Positions 44,448-53,166 of a DNA stretch of 64,000 nt are shown one piece after another. Source of the DNA: JACKII01 sp041687435 (GTDB taxonomy: Bacteria > Pseudomonadota > Alphaproteobacteria > Bin95); assembly GCA_041687435.1 (NCBI GenBank), contig JAWLBX010000004.1, positions 1-64,000 of the forward strand, given 5' to 3'. Each line of letters starts with the position of its first letter. Within the stretch, counting starts at the first letter, position 1. The translations under genes were made by a program, and so were the position numbers. Below the pieces are notes generated by a model that was given only the letters and a program-made list of their open reading frames with translations, was not told where the DNA came from and did no database searches.

Positions 44448-45074
44448 CTACCGCGCCCACCCATCGACAAACGCACGCATCATGCGGGTTGGGTCGTCGG
44501 CGCGCATGATCTCCCCCATGACGGCAACGCCTTTGGCGCCGGCTTCGCGGCAGGCTGCGGTGCGATCGGGCGTCAACCCGCCAAGGGCAACCAAGGGCAG
44601 CGCGCACCCTTCCGCGATCGCTGCAAGGCGTTCGATACCCAGCGCTGGACCGTAGCCCGGCTTGCTTTGCGTCAGGAAGATTGGGCTGAGGCTGGCATAG
44701 TCCGCGCTGCCAGCCGCAGCCGCTGTAACCTCCGCCGGAGAATGGCACGAGCGGCCGATCAGGCAGCGCGGGTCCGCCTGCCGTTTGGCCGCCCGAATAT
44801 CGCCGCCGGTGGGCAGATGCAGGGCGCGCAAGCCAAGGCTGGCTGCCAGTGCCACATCATCATGCACGCCGACCTGCGCCTTATAAGGCTCCGCGCGTTT
44901 CAGCAACGCTTCGGCCAGCCGCCGGCGTTCATGCGCCGGCAAGTCCTTTTCGCGCAGGCTGACCCAGCGGCAGCCGCCGTCGAATGCGGCTGCGACCACA
45001 TCCGGCAGCGGGCGGCTTGCCTGGCTGCGGTCCGTGATGAGCAGTATGGGCGGTGAGGGCAGGGGGCGTGGCAC
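44448..45074 (-). CDS. thiE: Thiamine phosphate synthase
   Basis: A 208-residue TIM-barrel enzyme that joins the pyrimidine diphosphate and the thiazole phosphate. Family segments are VSLREKDLPAHERRRLAEAL, VGVHDDVALAASLGLRALHL and IGRSCHSPAEVTAA. Later PIFLTQSKPGYGPALGIERL and PLVALGGLTPDRT follow. It uses a GTG start one base after the thiG stop and ends the thiO-thiS-thiG-thiE operon. It is convergent with the MetE-like gene. Confidence 0.9.
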   Translation of the reverse strand: MPRPLPSPPILLITDRSQASRPLPDVVAAAFDGGCRWVSLREKDLPAHERRRLAEALLKRAEPYKAQVGVHDDVALAASLGLRALHLPTGGDIRAAKRQADPRCLIGRSCHSPAEVTAAAAGSADYASLSPIFLTQSKPGYGPALGIERLAAIAEGCALPLVALGGLTPDRTAACREAGAKGVAVMGEIMRADDPTRMMRAFVDGWAR

Positions 45075-45075
45075 C

Positions 45076-45870
45076 CTAGCCTCCGATCAGCCCCAGTTGC
45101 GGACTGGATGGTTCGGCGCGCTCCAACTTGGGAATACGGCCGGCAAGGTGCGCTTCGCGGCCGGCCTGAACCGCCAGGCCCATGGCCCTGGCCATGCGTA
45201 CCGGGTCCAGCGCCTTGGCCACCGCCGTGTTCAGCAACACGCCGGCACAGCCGAGTTCCATCGCCACAGCAGCGTCGCTGGCGGTGCCGATGCCAGCGTC
45301 GCAGATCACCGGCACGGGCGAATCCGCCACGATCCGCGCCATCGCCGCCGGATTCGCGACGCCAAGGCCGGAGCCGATGAAAGAGCCCATCGGCATTACG
45401 GCTGCACAACCCAGATCCGCCAGCTTGCGGCAGGTCACCGGATCGTCGTTGGCGTAGGGCAGCACCACGAAGCCGTCCTTCACCAGTTCTTCCGCCGCGC
45501 GCAGCAGTTCCTCCACGTCCGGGTAGAGAGTGTCGCGGTCGCCGATGACCTCCAGCTTGACCCAGTTGGTCTCCAGCGCCTCACGCGCCAGTTGGGCGGT
45601 CAGCACGGCATCCTTGGCCGTGGCGCAACCGGCAGTGTTCGGCAGCAGATGCTTGCCGGCGAGCACATCCGTCATGCTCTCGGCGTAGGCTTCCAGCGAA
45701 ATGCGGCGGATGGAGACGGTGACGATCTCCGCTCCGCCAGCCTCCAGCGCATCCAGCATCACCTGCCGGTTGGGGTAGCCGGCCGTGCCCAGCATCAGGC
45801 GCGAGCCGAAGCGGACGCCGCCGATTTCGAGCGCGTCGGCGGAATCGGTCTTGGGTGGGGTTTGTGCCAT
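45076..45870 (-). CDS. thiG: Thiazole synthase
   Basis: A 264-residue TIM-barrel enzyme that builds the thiazole ring from deoxyxylulose 5-phosphate, dehydroglycine and ThiS-thiocarboxylate. Recognisable parts are FGSRLMLGTAGYPNRQVMLD, LLPNTAGCATAKDAV, and WVKLEVIGDRDTLYPDVEEL containing the Schiff-base lysine. The phosphate-binding segment is PVICDAGIGTASDAAVAMEL. It starts ten bases downstream of thiS. Confidence 0.93.
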   Translation of the reverse strand: MAQTPPKTDSADALEIGGVRFGSRLMLGTAGYPNRQVMLDALEAGGAEIVTVSIRRISLEAYAESMTDVLAGKHLLPNTAGCATAKDAVLTAQLAREALETNWVKLEVIGDRDTLYPDVEELLRAAEELVKDGFVVLPYANDDPVTCRKLADLGCAAVMPMGSFIGSGLGVANPAAMARIVADSPVPVICDAGIGTASDAAVAMELGCAGVLLNTAVAKALDPVRMARAMGLAVQAGREAHLAGRIPKLERAEPSSPQLGLIGG

Positions 45871-45879
45871 GATCGAGGC

Positions 45880-46089
45880 TCAGCCTCCGGAAAACGGTTT
45901 GACGATTTCGACAGCATCGCCTTCGGAAAGGGCGGTTGCGCCCCATTCCAGCTTGCGGACGACGGCGCCATTCAGCGCCACGGCGACGCCCTTGGCCTCC
46001 AGCGGCACGCCTTCCTCGGTCAGAAGGGCGGCGACGGTGGCGGCGGCGGACTGGCGCGGTTCGCCGTTGATGGTCAGAGAAACACTCAT
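45880..46089 (-). CDS. thiS: Sulfur carrier protein ThiS
   Basis: A 69-residue beta-grasp protein that ends in the required Gly-Gly (EIVKPFSGG). That terminus is adenylated and converted to a thiocarboxylate, which donates sulfur to ThiG. It starts MSVSLTINGEPRQSAAATVA. Its ATG overlaps the stop codon of thiO by four bases. No thiF or thiI is present in the window. Confidence 0.9.
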   Translation of the reverse strand: MSVSLTINGEPRQSAAATVAALLTEEGVPLEAKGVAVALNGAVVRKLEWGATALSEGDAVEIVKPFSGG

Positions 46090-47246
46090 GCGACGGCCTT
46101 GGTTTTCCCGCGGTGGGCGAAACGATGGTTGGTAAACGGGCGGGCGACCGCCGGCATGTCCTGCCCCAGCACGGCCGCGCTGACAGCATCGGCGGTCATG
46201 GGGGCGAGAAGGATACCGTTGCGGTGGTGCCCGGTGGCGAGGAACAGGCCCTCGACCGGTGTCGGCCCAAAAATCGGGGCGTCGTCGCGGCTGGTTGGCC
46301 GGAACCCGGCCCAGGTTTCCACGATCGGCAATTCCTCGATGGTTGGCAGGGCGCGCCACGCCCTGTCCAGTAGCGTCAGCAGGCCGCCCGCGGTGATGGT
46401 GTCATCGAAACCGCGCTCCTCCACCGTCGCACCGATCAGCAGGCGACCGTCCAGCCGCGGAATCAGATAGGTGGTCGGCGCCCATACGACATGGGTCAGG
46501 ATGGGCGCGGCCGGGTCCATCTGTACGGCCAGCATCTGACCTTTTAATGGCCGGACCGGCGGTCTGGCCTCTGCCGGTATGCCGGGAATGGCGCCGCTCC
46601 AGGCGCCGGCTGCGAGTACGACCGCCGCCGCGGGTCGCATCTCGCCAGCAATGCGCACGCCTGCCGCCCGGCCGCCTGCCGTTTCCAGCGCTTCGACCGG
46701 CGTGTGCGGGTGGAGCCGGACACCGGCGCGTTCGGCGGCGATGACGAGCGCCCGCAAGACGTCGCGATTTTCAACCTGATGGTCGAGGGGAGAGAACACC
46801 GCGGCGGTGATGTTGCGGCCCAGATGCGGCTCGCGCCGTTTGGCTTCAGCAGCCGTCAGCCATTGTAGCTTCAGGCCCAGGCCGATCTGATAATCGTATT
46901 GGTGCTTCAGCGCCGCCGTTTCGTCCCGGTTGGTGGCGATGACCATGATGCCTTCACTGCGATAGCCGACCGAAATGCCGCTGGCGGCCTCCAACTCGTC
47001 GCGAAAGGCGGGCCAGCGTTGCTGGCTGTCCAGGCAAAGAGCGGTTAGCGCTTCCTCGCCCGGTTCCGCCTCGATATTGGCGGCCAGCATGCCGCCGGAT
47101 GCCCACGTGGCCCCGGTGCTGCCCGCCCCGATTGCGCCAGCGTCGTAAACGTCAACCAAGCGGCCGGCCTTGGCCAAACGCCAAGCGATTGCCAACCCGT
47201 TGACGCCACCGCCGATAATGATGATGGGGTTATTGTCTTTCGCCAT
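46086..47246 (-). CDS. thiO: Glycine oxidase
   Basis: A 386-residue FAD-dependent DAO-family oxidase that supplies dehydroglycine for thiazole synthesis. The FAD motif is IIGGGVNGLAIAWRLAKAGR near the N-terminus. The substrate/FAD region near the C-terminus is VETWAGFRPTSRDDAPIFGP. Using ThiO rather than the radical enzyme ThiH indicates an aerobic thiamine route. It is the first gene behind the TPP riboswitch. Confidence 0.92.
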   Translation of the reverse strand: MAKDNNPIIIIGGGVNGLAIAWRLAKAGRLVDVYDAGAIGAGSTGATWASGGMLAANIEAEPGEEALTALCLDSQQRWPAFRDELEAASGISVGYRSEGIMVIATNRDETAALKHQYDYQIGLGLKLQWLTAAEAKRREPHLGRNITAAVFSPLDHQVENRDVLRALVIAAERAGVRLHPHTPVEALETAGGRAAGVRIAGEMRPAAAVVLAAGAWSGAIPGIPAEARPPVRPLKGQMLAVQMDPAAPILTHVVWAPTTYLIPRLDGRLLIGATVEERGFDDTITAGGLLTLLDRAWRALPTIEELPIVETWAGFRPTSRDDAPIFGPTPVEGLFLATGHHRNGILLAPMTADAVSAAVLGQDMPAVARPFTNHRFAHRGKTKAVA

Positions 47247-47253
47247 ATCCTGG

Positions 47254-47340
47254 CCTTCCCTCCGCTGGCATTACCCAGATCAGGTCGAATTCGGGTCTGC
47301 TCTCAGCCTCGCACCGACGCGGCGCGAAGCACCCCGGGCT
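47254..47340 (-). promoter_or_regulatory. TPP riboswitch (THI element)
   Basis: On the minus strand the conserved elements appear in order: CGGGGTGC (about 47331-47337), the pyrimidine-sensing GAGGCTGAGA (CTGAGA at 47306-47301), GCAGACCC, and then ACCTGATCTGGGTAATGCCA (about 47287-47268) with the GCG and GGGAAGG end. It sits directly before thiO, whose ATG is at 47246. The closeness suggests control of translation initiation when TPP binds. Confidence 0.95.
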
Positions 47341-47348
47341 GAAACCTT

Positions 47349-47377
47349 CATATTCGGTTCTGAACGGCCGATGTCAA
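47349..47377 (-). promoter_or_regulatory. Candidate sigma-70 promoter of the thiamine operon
   Basis: On the minus strand TTGACA (47377-47372) is a perfect -35 box. Seventeen bases later is AATATG (47354-47349) as a weak -10. Transcription would begin near 47342, exactly where the TPP riboswitch starts. A small GC hairpin (47387-47406) lies between this promoter and the end of phnM. Confidence 0.6.
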
Positions 47378-47411
47378 TGGCGGGCTTGGCCGGTGGGCTC
47401 CGGCCAGGGAT

Positions 47412-48542
47412 TCAGGCGACTCTTCGGCCCCCGACGTAGGTCTCGCGGACCGACGGCACGCCATCGCTTACGCGAACGCGGATCAGGTCCGCCCGCAGTC
47501 CGGGCCGGATCGCGCCGCGGTCGGCAAGGTTGGCGGCCTTTGCCGGTGCACTTGTCGCCCAGCCCACCGCCTGCGGCAGAGTAGCCGGCCCGTTGGGTCC
47601 GCCCAGAATAAAGACCGCATGCAGCAACGACGCCGGCACATAGTCGCTGGCCAGGGCATCCAGCAGCCCATCCGTGGCCAGTTCCAGCGCCGAGACATTG
47701 CCATAGTTGGACCCGCCGCGCACGACGTTTGGCCCGCCCATCAGGTTTAGCAGGCCAAGCCGGTGTGCGGCTTCCGCTGCCGCGCGGGTGGTTGGGAATT
47801 CCGACAGAACCATGCCTTCCGCTGCGGCCTGTTCGACGTGGGCAACCGTTTCGTCGTCATGGCTGGAAAGTGGGATGCCATGGGCATGCGCCAGCTTCAC
47901 CAGACGGGCCCGGATTTCCGGTGCCAGGACCTCGGACCGGTGGCGGATTGCGGCAATGTGTTCGTCCATCTCCGCATCCGACAGGTTCATCGCTGCCATA
48001 TGGCGCTCGCGGTAGACGGCGATATCCGGGGACTGACGCTGCCCCGGGGCATGATCCATCAGGGACATGAAACGCAGCCGTGGATCGTGCAGCCACGGCT
48101 CCAACAGGCCGACGGTATCCGGATCGGTTACCTCGCACCGCGCATGCAGGAAGTGACGGGCACGGAGCACCCCGGCGGATTCGGCCTTTGCCAGGCCGTC
48201 CAGCAGTGGCGCCAACACCAAAGCGCGCTCGACCTTGCGATAGCTGGTGCCGAACGGCAGGGCGTCGAACACGGTGGTGATGCCGCTTGTGGCGGCCTGG
48301 GCATCATGCGCCATGGCTGCGGCTGCCGCATCCCATTGCACACCCGGCCGCGGCTGGTAGTGGCGTTCGATAGCGTCGGTGTGCAGGTCGATCAGGCCGG
48401 GCAGCAGATAGTCGTCACCGAAATCCGCATCGCCTTGCAGGCGCCCGGGCTCGATGGCGGCGATTTCGCCACCATCGAGGCGCAGCGCGCCCAACACGAC
48501 CTCGTCCGGCAGCACGATGCGGGCATTGGCAAGAACGGTCAT
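47412..48542 (-). CDS. phnM: PhnM-type amidohydrolase, second copy (downstream)
   Basis: A 376-residue amidohydrolase of the alpha-D-ribose 1-methylphosphonate 5-triphosphate diphosphatase family. Metal-binding segments are DYLLPGLIDLHTDAIERHYQ and LSSHDDETVAHVEQAAAEG, with the family motif MGGPNVVRGGSNYGNVSALE and ALASDYVPASLLHAVF. All the motifs seen in the other copy are present, so it looks active. It starts four bases after the stop of the upstream phnM copy. The two copies differ along most of their length, indicating old duplication or separate acquisition. This copy may act on a different phosphonate intermediate. Confidence 0.85.
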   Translation of the reverse strand: MTVLANARIVLPDEVVLGALRLDGGEIAAIEPGRLQGDADFGDDYLLPGLIDLHTDAIERHYQPRPGVQWDAAAAAMAHDAQAATSGITTVFDALPFGTSYRKVERALVLAPLLDGLAKAESAGVLRARHFLHARCEVTDPDTVGLLEPWLHDPRLRFMSLMDHAPGQRQSPDIAVYRERHMAAMNLSDAEMDEHIAAIRHRSEVLAPEIRARLVKLAHAHGIPLSSHDDETVAHVEQAAAEGMVLSEFPTTRAAAEAAHRLGLLNLMGGPNVVRGGSNYGNVSALELATDGLLDALASDYVPASLLHAVFILGGPNGPATLPQAVGWATSAPAKAANLADRGAIRPGLRADLIRVRVSDGVPSVRETYVGGRRVA

Positions 48543-48546
48543 CGGC

Positions 48547-49683
48547 TCACGCCACCCGGTTACCCTGGCGCCAAACGGCGCGCACCACCGGCACGCCTTC
48601 GTGCAGATGCACGTGCACCAGATCGGCACGCAGACCTTCGGCAATTTGGCCTCGGTCGCGGAGCCGCGCCATCGCTGCCGGGGCAGCGGTCACCGTGGCG
48701 ATGGCATCCGGCAGGGCTATGCCCGCCCGTTCGTTCAGGACAAAGGCGGCGTGCAGCAGACTGAAGGGCGCGTAGTCGCTGGACAGCGCGTCCACCAGCC
48801 CTTCGTCTGCCAGGTCCAAGGCAGAGACGTTGCCGGAATGCGATTCCCCGCGCACCACATTGGGTGCCCCCATAACAACACCGATGTGTGCCGCGTTCAG
48901 TGCTTTCGCCGCTTCCAGCGTGGTCGGAAACTCGGCGATGGCGATGCCATCGGCAGCGGCTTCCGCGACATGCTCCAGCGTCGTGTCGTCGTGAGATGCG
49001 ACCGGCAGGTCCGGCCCCTTGGCCCGCCAACGCGCCAGGATTTCGCGGCGGTGAATGGGCACCAGCTTTTGACCGGTCTCGATCCGGTCTGCTACGCGCT
49101 GGTCGAAGGTTTCGCCGGGCAGCAGGCGGGGGGTGAGATAGGTGCGGTACTTTTCCATATCCCGCCATTGCCGCTGGCCGGGCGTATGGTCCATCAGGCT
49201 GACAAGGCCGAACAGCGGTTCGTCCCAGTATGGCTCCAGCAGGCGCAGAACCCCGGGGTCCGGCAATTCGCAGCGCAGGTGCAGGCGGTGGTCGGCGCGG
49301 AACAGGCCGGCCGCGACACCCTCGCGGATGCCGTCAACGCTGAGTTGCAGGAATTCGCGGCGGCCCGGCGCATCCGAATATTCGCCGACAGAGATTGAAT
49401 CGTAGACGGTTGTTATGCCGGCACCGGCGCATGCCGTATCGTGCGCCAGGATCGCGGCCAGCGCCGACGGCCAAGTGATGCCAGGCCGCGGGCGCAGGTT
49501 CTTCTCGATATTGTCGGTGTGCAACTCCACCAGACCGGGGATCAGATAGTCGCCGTTCAGGTCCTCGCCCTGGGCAGAGCCGGTGCCGATGGCAGCGATA
49601 TGCCCGTCGCGAAGGGCCAAATGGCCGTCAAGAACCTGGTCGCGCAGTACCAGCCGGGCGTTGCTCAGAATGGTTTCACTCAT
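48547..49683 (-). CDS. phnM: Alpha-D-ribose 1-methylphosphonate 5-triphosphate diphosphatase
   Basis: A 378-residue metal-dependent amidohydrolase that removes pyrophosphate from the ribose 1-alkylphosphonate 5-triphosphate made by PhnGHIL. Key segments are DYLIPGLVELHTDNIEKNLR, VASHDDTTLEHVAEAAADGI, MGAPNVVRGESHSGNVSALD and DALSSDYAPFSLLHAAF. It overlaps phnL by four bases and fits the standard phnG-to-phnM order, so I treat this as the primary PhnM and the next gene as the extra copy. Confidence 0.9.
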   Translation of the reverse strand: MSETILSNARLVLRDQVLDGHLALRDGHIAAIGTGSAQGEDLNGDYLIPGLVELHTDNIEKNLRPRPGITWPSALAAILAHDTACAGAGITTVYDSISVGEYSDAPGRREFLQLSVDGIREGVAAGLFRADHRLHLRCELPDPGVLRLLEPYWDEPLFGLVSLMDHTPGQRQWRDMEKYRTYLTPRLLPGETFDQRVADRIETGQKLVPIHRREILARWRAKGPDLPVASHDDTTLEHVAEAAADGIAIAEFPTTLEAAKALNAAHIGVVMGAPNVVRGESHSGNVSALDLADEGLVDALSSDYAPFSLLHAAFVLNERAGIALPDAIATVTAAPAAMARLRDRGQIAEGLRADLVHVHLHEGVPVVRAVWRQGNRVA

Positions 49684-50384
49684 GCGGCTGCTGCAAACTC
49701 CGTAACGTCAAACAGGCGGGTCGCGATGGCGTCGCGCACCGGCGCGTCGTGGCAAATGGCGACAATGGCGGTGCCGGCCTCGCGCGCCTCCGTAATCAGG
49801 GCCACCACGGTCTCGCGGTTGGCCTGGTCCAGCGAGGCGGTCGGCTCATCCAATAGCAGAATGGGATACGACCGCACGAAGCTGCGCGCAATGTTCACGC
49901 GCTGCTGCTCGCCGCCGGAGAAGGTGGCGGGCGGCACGCTCCACAGCCGCTCCGGCAGGGCGAGGCGGGCGAGCAGGGTTTTCGCGCGGGCTTCCGCTTC
50001 GTTCTGGCCGGTGCCTTGCGAAAGCAGCGGTTCGGCGACGACATCCAGCGTCGGCACCCGCGGAATGACGCGCAGGAACTGGCTGACATAGCCCATGGTC
50101 TCGTGCCGTACCGCGAGGATTTCGCGTGGTTCGGCCCTCACCATGTCCACCCAGCCGCCGCCATGGCGCGCGCGGATATGGCCGGCGTCCGGCAGATAGT
50201 TGGCGTAGAGCGAGCGCAGCAGTGTGCTCTTGCCGCTGCCGGAGGGGCCGGAAAGCACCACGCACTCGCCGGGGCCAACGGTGAAGCTGACATCGGCAAA
50301 CACCGGCAGCCGCACGCCGCCCTGGGTGTGCAGGGTGAAGGTCTTGGACAGATTCTCGACCTGAAGGACGGAGGTGGGGGTCAT
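49680..50384 (-). CDS. phnL: C-P lyase system ATP-binding protein PhnL
   Basis: A 234-residue ABC-type ATPase. Walker A is GPSGSGKST at residues 46-54, the signature is FSGGEQQRVNIARSF and Walker B is ILLLDEPTASLD. The N-terminus follows PhnL (VLQVENLSKTFTLHTQGGVR). With PhnG, PhnH and PhnI it is required to attach phosphonate to the ribose of ATP. It is not a transport protein despite the fold. Confidence 0.92.
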   Translation of the reverse strand: MTPTSVLQVENLSKTFTLHTQGGVRLPVFADVSFTVGPGECVVLSGPSGSGKSTLLRSLYANYLPDAGHIRARHGGGWVDMVRAEPREILAVRHETMGYVSQFLRVIPRVPTLDVVAEPLLSQGTGQNEAEARAKTLLARLALPERLWSVPPATFSGGEQQRVNIARSFVRSYPILLLDEPTASLDQANRETVVALITEAREAGTAIVAICHDAPVRDAIATRLFDVTEFAAAA

Positions 50385-50388
50385 CGGC

Positions 50389-51165
50389 CTATACCTGCAA
50401 CACGGCGGAAACGAGCAATTGCGTGTAGGGATGGTGCGGGTCGTCGAGCACCTGGTCGGTCAGGCCAGCCTCGACCACATCGCCGTCCTTCATCACCATC
50501 AGCCGGTCGGCCAGCAGGCGCACCACGGCCAGGTCGTGCGTCACCACCACGGCCGCCAGCCCCAGCGAGCGCACGAGCCCGCGCAACAGGTCCAGCAGGC
50601 GCGCCTGCACGCTGACGTCCAGACCGCCAGTCGGCTCGTCCATGAACACCAGGCGCGGCTGGCTTACCAGGATGCGGGCGATTTGCAGGCGCTGCTGCAT
50701 GCCGCCGGAGAAGTCGCGCGGGCGGTCGTCCACCCGGTCCTCCGGAATTTCGACCTGGGTCAGCCAGTCCAGCGCTTCGGCCCGGATGTTGCCATAGTGG
50801 CGGGCGCCGACGGCCATCAGCCGCTCGCCGACATTGCCGCCGGCGGAAACGCCCATGCGCAGGCCATCGCGCGGGTTCTGGTGGACGATGCCCCAGTCGG
50901 TGCGCATCAGCAGGCGGCGTTCGGGCTCGCTAAGGCTGAAAATATCGGTCAGGCCGCCGGCGCGGGTGTCGAAACGGATGCTGCCGGCGGTCGGCTCCAT
51001 CTTGGCGGAGAGGCAGTTGAGCAGCGTGGACTTGCCGGAGCCCGACTCGCCGACAATACCCAGCACCTCGCCGGGGTAGAGGTTGAACGAGACATCTCGG
51101 CAGCCGATGCGGCCGCCTGGGTAGAGCTTGGTGACGCTGTCGACGGCGAGAAGGGGCTCAGACAT
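50389..51165 (-). CDS. phnK: C-P lyase complex ATP-binding protein PhnK
   Basis: A 258-residue ABC-type ATPase that binds the PhnGHIJ core near PhnJ. Walker A is GESGSGKST (residues 39-47), the signature is FSGGMQQRLQIARIL and Walker B is LVFMDEPTGGLDVS. The ATG at 51165 overlaps the end of phnJ by eight bases; the longer frame to 51213 would read further back into phnJ. It is followed four bases later by phnL. Confidence 0.92.
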   Translation of the reverse strand: MSEPLLAVDSVTKLYPGGRIGCRDVSFNLYPGEVLGIVGESGSGKSTLLNCLSAKMEPTAGSIRFDTRAGGLTDIFSLSEPERRLLMRTDWGIVHQNPRDGLRMGVSAGGNVGERLMAVGARHYGNIRAEALDWLTQVEIPEDRVDDRPRDFSGGMQQRLQIARILVSQPRLVFMDEPTGGLDVSVQARLLDLLRGLVRSLGLAAVVVTHDLAVVRLLADRLMVMKDGDVVEAGLTDQVLDDPHHPYTQLLVSAVLQV

Positions 51166-52051
51166 CGGCTGAATACCCCGCTCCGGCCGCTTCCGCCGCC
51201 ATTGGGCCGGCATGGCCGGCGGCGCGGCGTTTGCCGCAATAGTCGCTGTCGGAGCACACGAACATGTGGCCGCCCTTGTCGTCCAAAATCACCTCGTCCA
51301 GGAAGGAGTCATCCGCGGCGCAAAGGCCGCAGACTTCATCCCATTCCTGTGGGCGAAACGGGTAGTCGTCGAAATCCAGGCTTTTGACTGAGGTATAGGG
51401 CGGAATGGCGTAGATGCGTTTCTCTCGCCCGGCGCCGAACAGTTGCAGGGCTGGCATGTCGTGCATCTTCGGATTGTCGAACTTGGGGATGGGGGAGGGG
51501 GCCGTCACATAGCGCCCGTTCGTCAGCACCGGATAGTCGTAGGTGACGGAGATATCGCCGAACCGGGCGATGTCCTCATAGAGCTTCACCTGCATCAGGC
51601 CGTATTCGGCATAGGCGTGCATCTTGCGGCATTCGACCTCGCGCGGCTCCAGCTTGCGCAGCGGCTCCGGGTTCGGCACCTGGTAGACGATGATCTGGTC
51701 CTCCCGCAGCGGTTCTTCCGGAATGCGGTGGCGCGTCTGGATGATGCTGGCATCGGCCGTGGTTTCGGTCGTCGCGACGTTGGCGGTGACGGCAAAGAAG
51801 CGGCGGATGTTGACTGCGTTGGTGGTGTCGTCCGCACCCTGGTCGATGACCTTCAACGTGTCATCCTGGCCCAGAATGGCCGCGGTCACCTGTATCCCGC
51901 CGGTGCCCCAGCCATAGGGCAGGGGCATTTCGCGCCCGCCGAAGGGCACCTGATAGCCGGGAATGGCGACGGCTTTCAGCAGCACCCGGCGGATCATCCG
52001 TTTGGTTTGCTCGTCCAGATAGGCAAAGTTGTATGCGGGTTGCGTGGTCAT
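51158..52051 (-). CDS. phnJ: Carbon-phosphorus lyase, PhnJ
   Basis: A 297-residue radical SAM enzyme that breaks the C-P bond of ribose 1-methylphosphonate 5-phosphate, releasing methane from methylphosphonate. The four cysteines are at C241, C244, C266 and C272 (EVCGLCAADDS and MFVCSDSDYCGK). These are exactly the positions known from E. coli PhnJ: three ligate the 4Fe-4S cluster and C272 forms the thiyl radical. G32 in IPGYQVPFG is also kept at its position. All signs are that the enzyme is functional. Confidence 0.96.
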   Translation of the reverse strand: MTTQPAYNFAYLDEQTKRMIRRVLLKAVAIPGYQVPFGGREMPLPYGWGTGGIQVTAAILGQDDTLKVIDQGADDTTNAVNIRRFFAVTANVATTETTADASIIQTRHRIPEEPLREDQIIVYQVPNPEPLRKLEPREVECRKMHAYAEYGLMQVKLYEDIARFGDISVTYDYPVLTNGRYVTAPSPIPKFDNPKMHDMPALQLFGAGREKRIYAIPPYTSVKSLDFDDYPFRPQEWDEVCGLCAADDSFLDEVILDDKGGHMFVCSDSDYCGKRRAAGHAGPMAAEAAGAGYSADV

Positions 52052-53163
52052 TCCGCCGCCTCCCGCCGGGTTTCGGCGCCGGTTTCCCGCCCGGCCTGCT
52101 CGCGGCGCATGCGGCGCAACAGTTCCAGTTCGGACTGGAAGTCCACGTAGTGCGGCAGTTTCAGATGCTGCACGAAACCGGACGCTTCAACATTGTCGGA
52201 GTGATACATCACAAATTCCTGGTCCTGGGCCGGATGCACGGCATCCTCGCCGAATTCTTCGCAACGCATGGCGCGATCGACCAAGGCCATCGCCATGGCC
52301 TTGCGCTCGCTGTGGCCGAAGGTGATGCCATAGCCGCGGGTGAACTGCGGCGGCACGTCCTTCGCACCTTCGAACTGGGTGACCATTTCGCATTCGGTGA
52401 CGGTGATTTCGCCGAGGCAGACCGCAAAGCCCAACTCCTCCGGCACAAATTCCACCTCCACCTCACCCAGGCGGATTTCGCCGGCGAACGGGTGAACGCC
52501 GCCGAAGCCGCGCTGGGTGGAATAGCCCATGGAAAGAACAAAGCCTTCGTCGCCGCGGAACAGGTTTTGCAGGCGCTGGTCGCGGCCGGCGGGAAAGCGC
52601 ATCGGCTCGCGCGTCAGGTCGAACGGCTCCTCGCCCTCCGTCTGCGGTGCGGAGGCGGGTTCCATCAGGCCCTGGGCGCCCAGCAGTTCGGCGACCCGCG
52701 GCATCTGTTCCGCCACGGGCTCGTCCGCGGCGGGTGTTTCCGGCGCCGGCCGGTTTTCATCCAGCAGCGAGAAATCCAGCAGGCGGTGGGTATAGTCGTA
52801 GGTCGGCCCCAAAACCTGCCCGCCCGGCAAATCCTTGAACGTCGCGGAAATTCGCCGGCCAATGGCCATTTGGCTGGTGTCGATCGGCTGGGTATAGCCG
52901 AATCGCGGCAGGGTGGTGCGGAAGGCGCGCAGCAGGAACACGGCTTCGACCAGATCGCCCTGGGCCTGTTTGATCGCCAGCGCCGCGAGTTCGGGGTCGT
53001 AGAGCGAACCTTCTGTCATGACGCGCGCAACGGCGAGTGCCATCTGTTCCTGAATTTGCCTGACGGAGAGTTCCGGTACGGCAGGGTCGCCGCGGCGGGT
53101 TTCGGCCAGCAGGTCGTGCGAGTTCTCAATCGCCCGCTCCCCGCCTTTGACGGCTACATACAT
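52048..53163 (-). CDS. phnI: C-P lyase core component PhnI
   Basis: A 371-residue subunit of the PhnGHIJ core, a nucleosidase-like protein that displaces adenine from ATP with phosphonate when PhnG, PhnH and PhnL are present. It starts MYVAVKGGERAIENSHDLLA, the PhnI N-terminus, and contains GYSTQRGFGGVHPFAGEIRL and SDNVEASGFVQHLKLPHYVD. Its stop overlaps the phnJ ATG and it begins three bases after phnH. Confidence 0.94.
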   Translation of the reverse strand: MYVAVKGGERAIENSHDLLAETRRGDPAVPELSVRQIQEQMALAVARVMTEGSLYDPELAALAIKQAQGDLVEAVFLLRAFRTTLPRFGYTQPIDTSQMAIGRRISATFKDLPGGQVLGPTYDYTHRLLDFSLLDENRPAPETPAADEPVAEQMPRVAELLGAQGLMEPASAPQTEGEEPFDLTREPMRFPAGRDQRLQNLFRGDEGFVLSMGYSTQRGFGGVHPFAGEIRLGEVEVEFVPEELGFAVCLGEITVTECEMVTQFEGAKDVPPQFTRGYGITFGHSERKAMAMALVDRAMRCEEFGEDAVHPAQDQEFVMYHSDNVEASGFVQHLKLPHYVDFQSELELLRRMRREQAGRETGAETRREAAE

Positions 53164-53166
53164 GCC

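Noticed and set aside
47387..47406. Hairpin TGGCCGG/CCGGCCA after phnM as a terminator
   Set aside because: Seven-pair stem without a following T run on the minus strand; at most a pause or Rho-dependent site.
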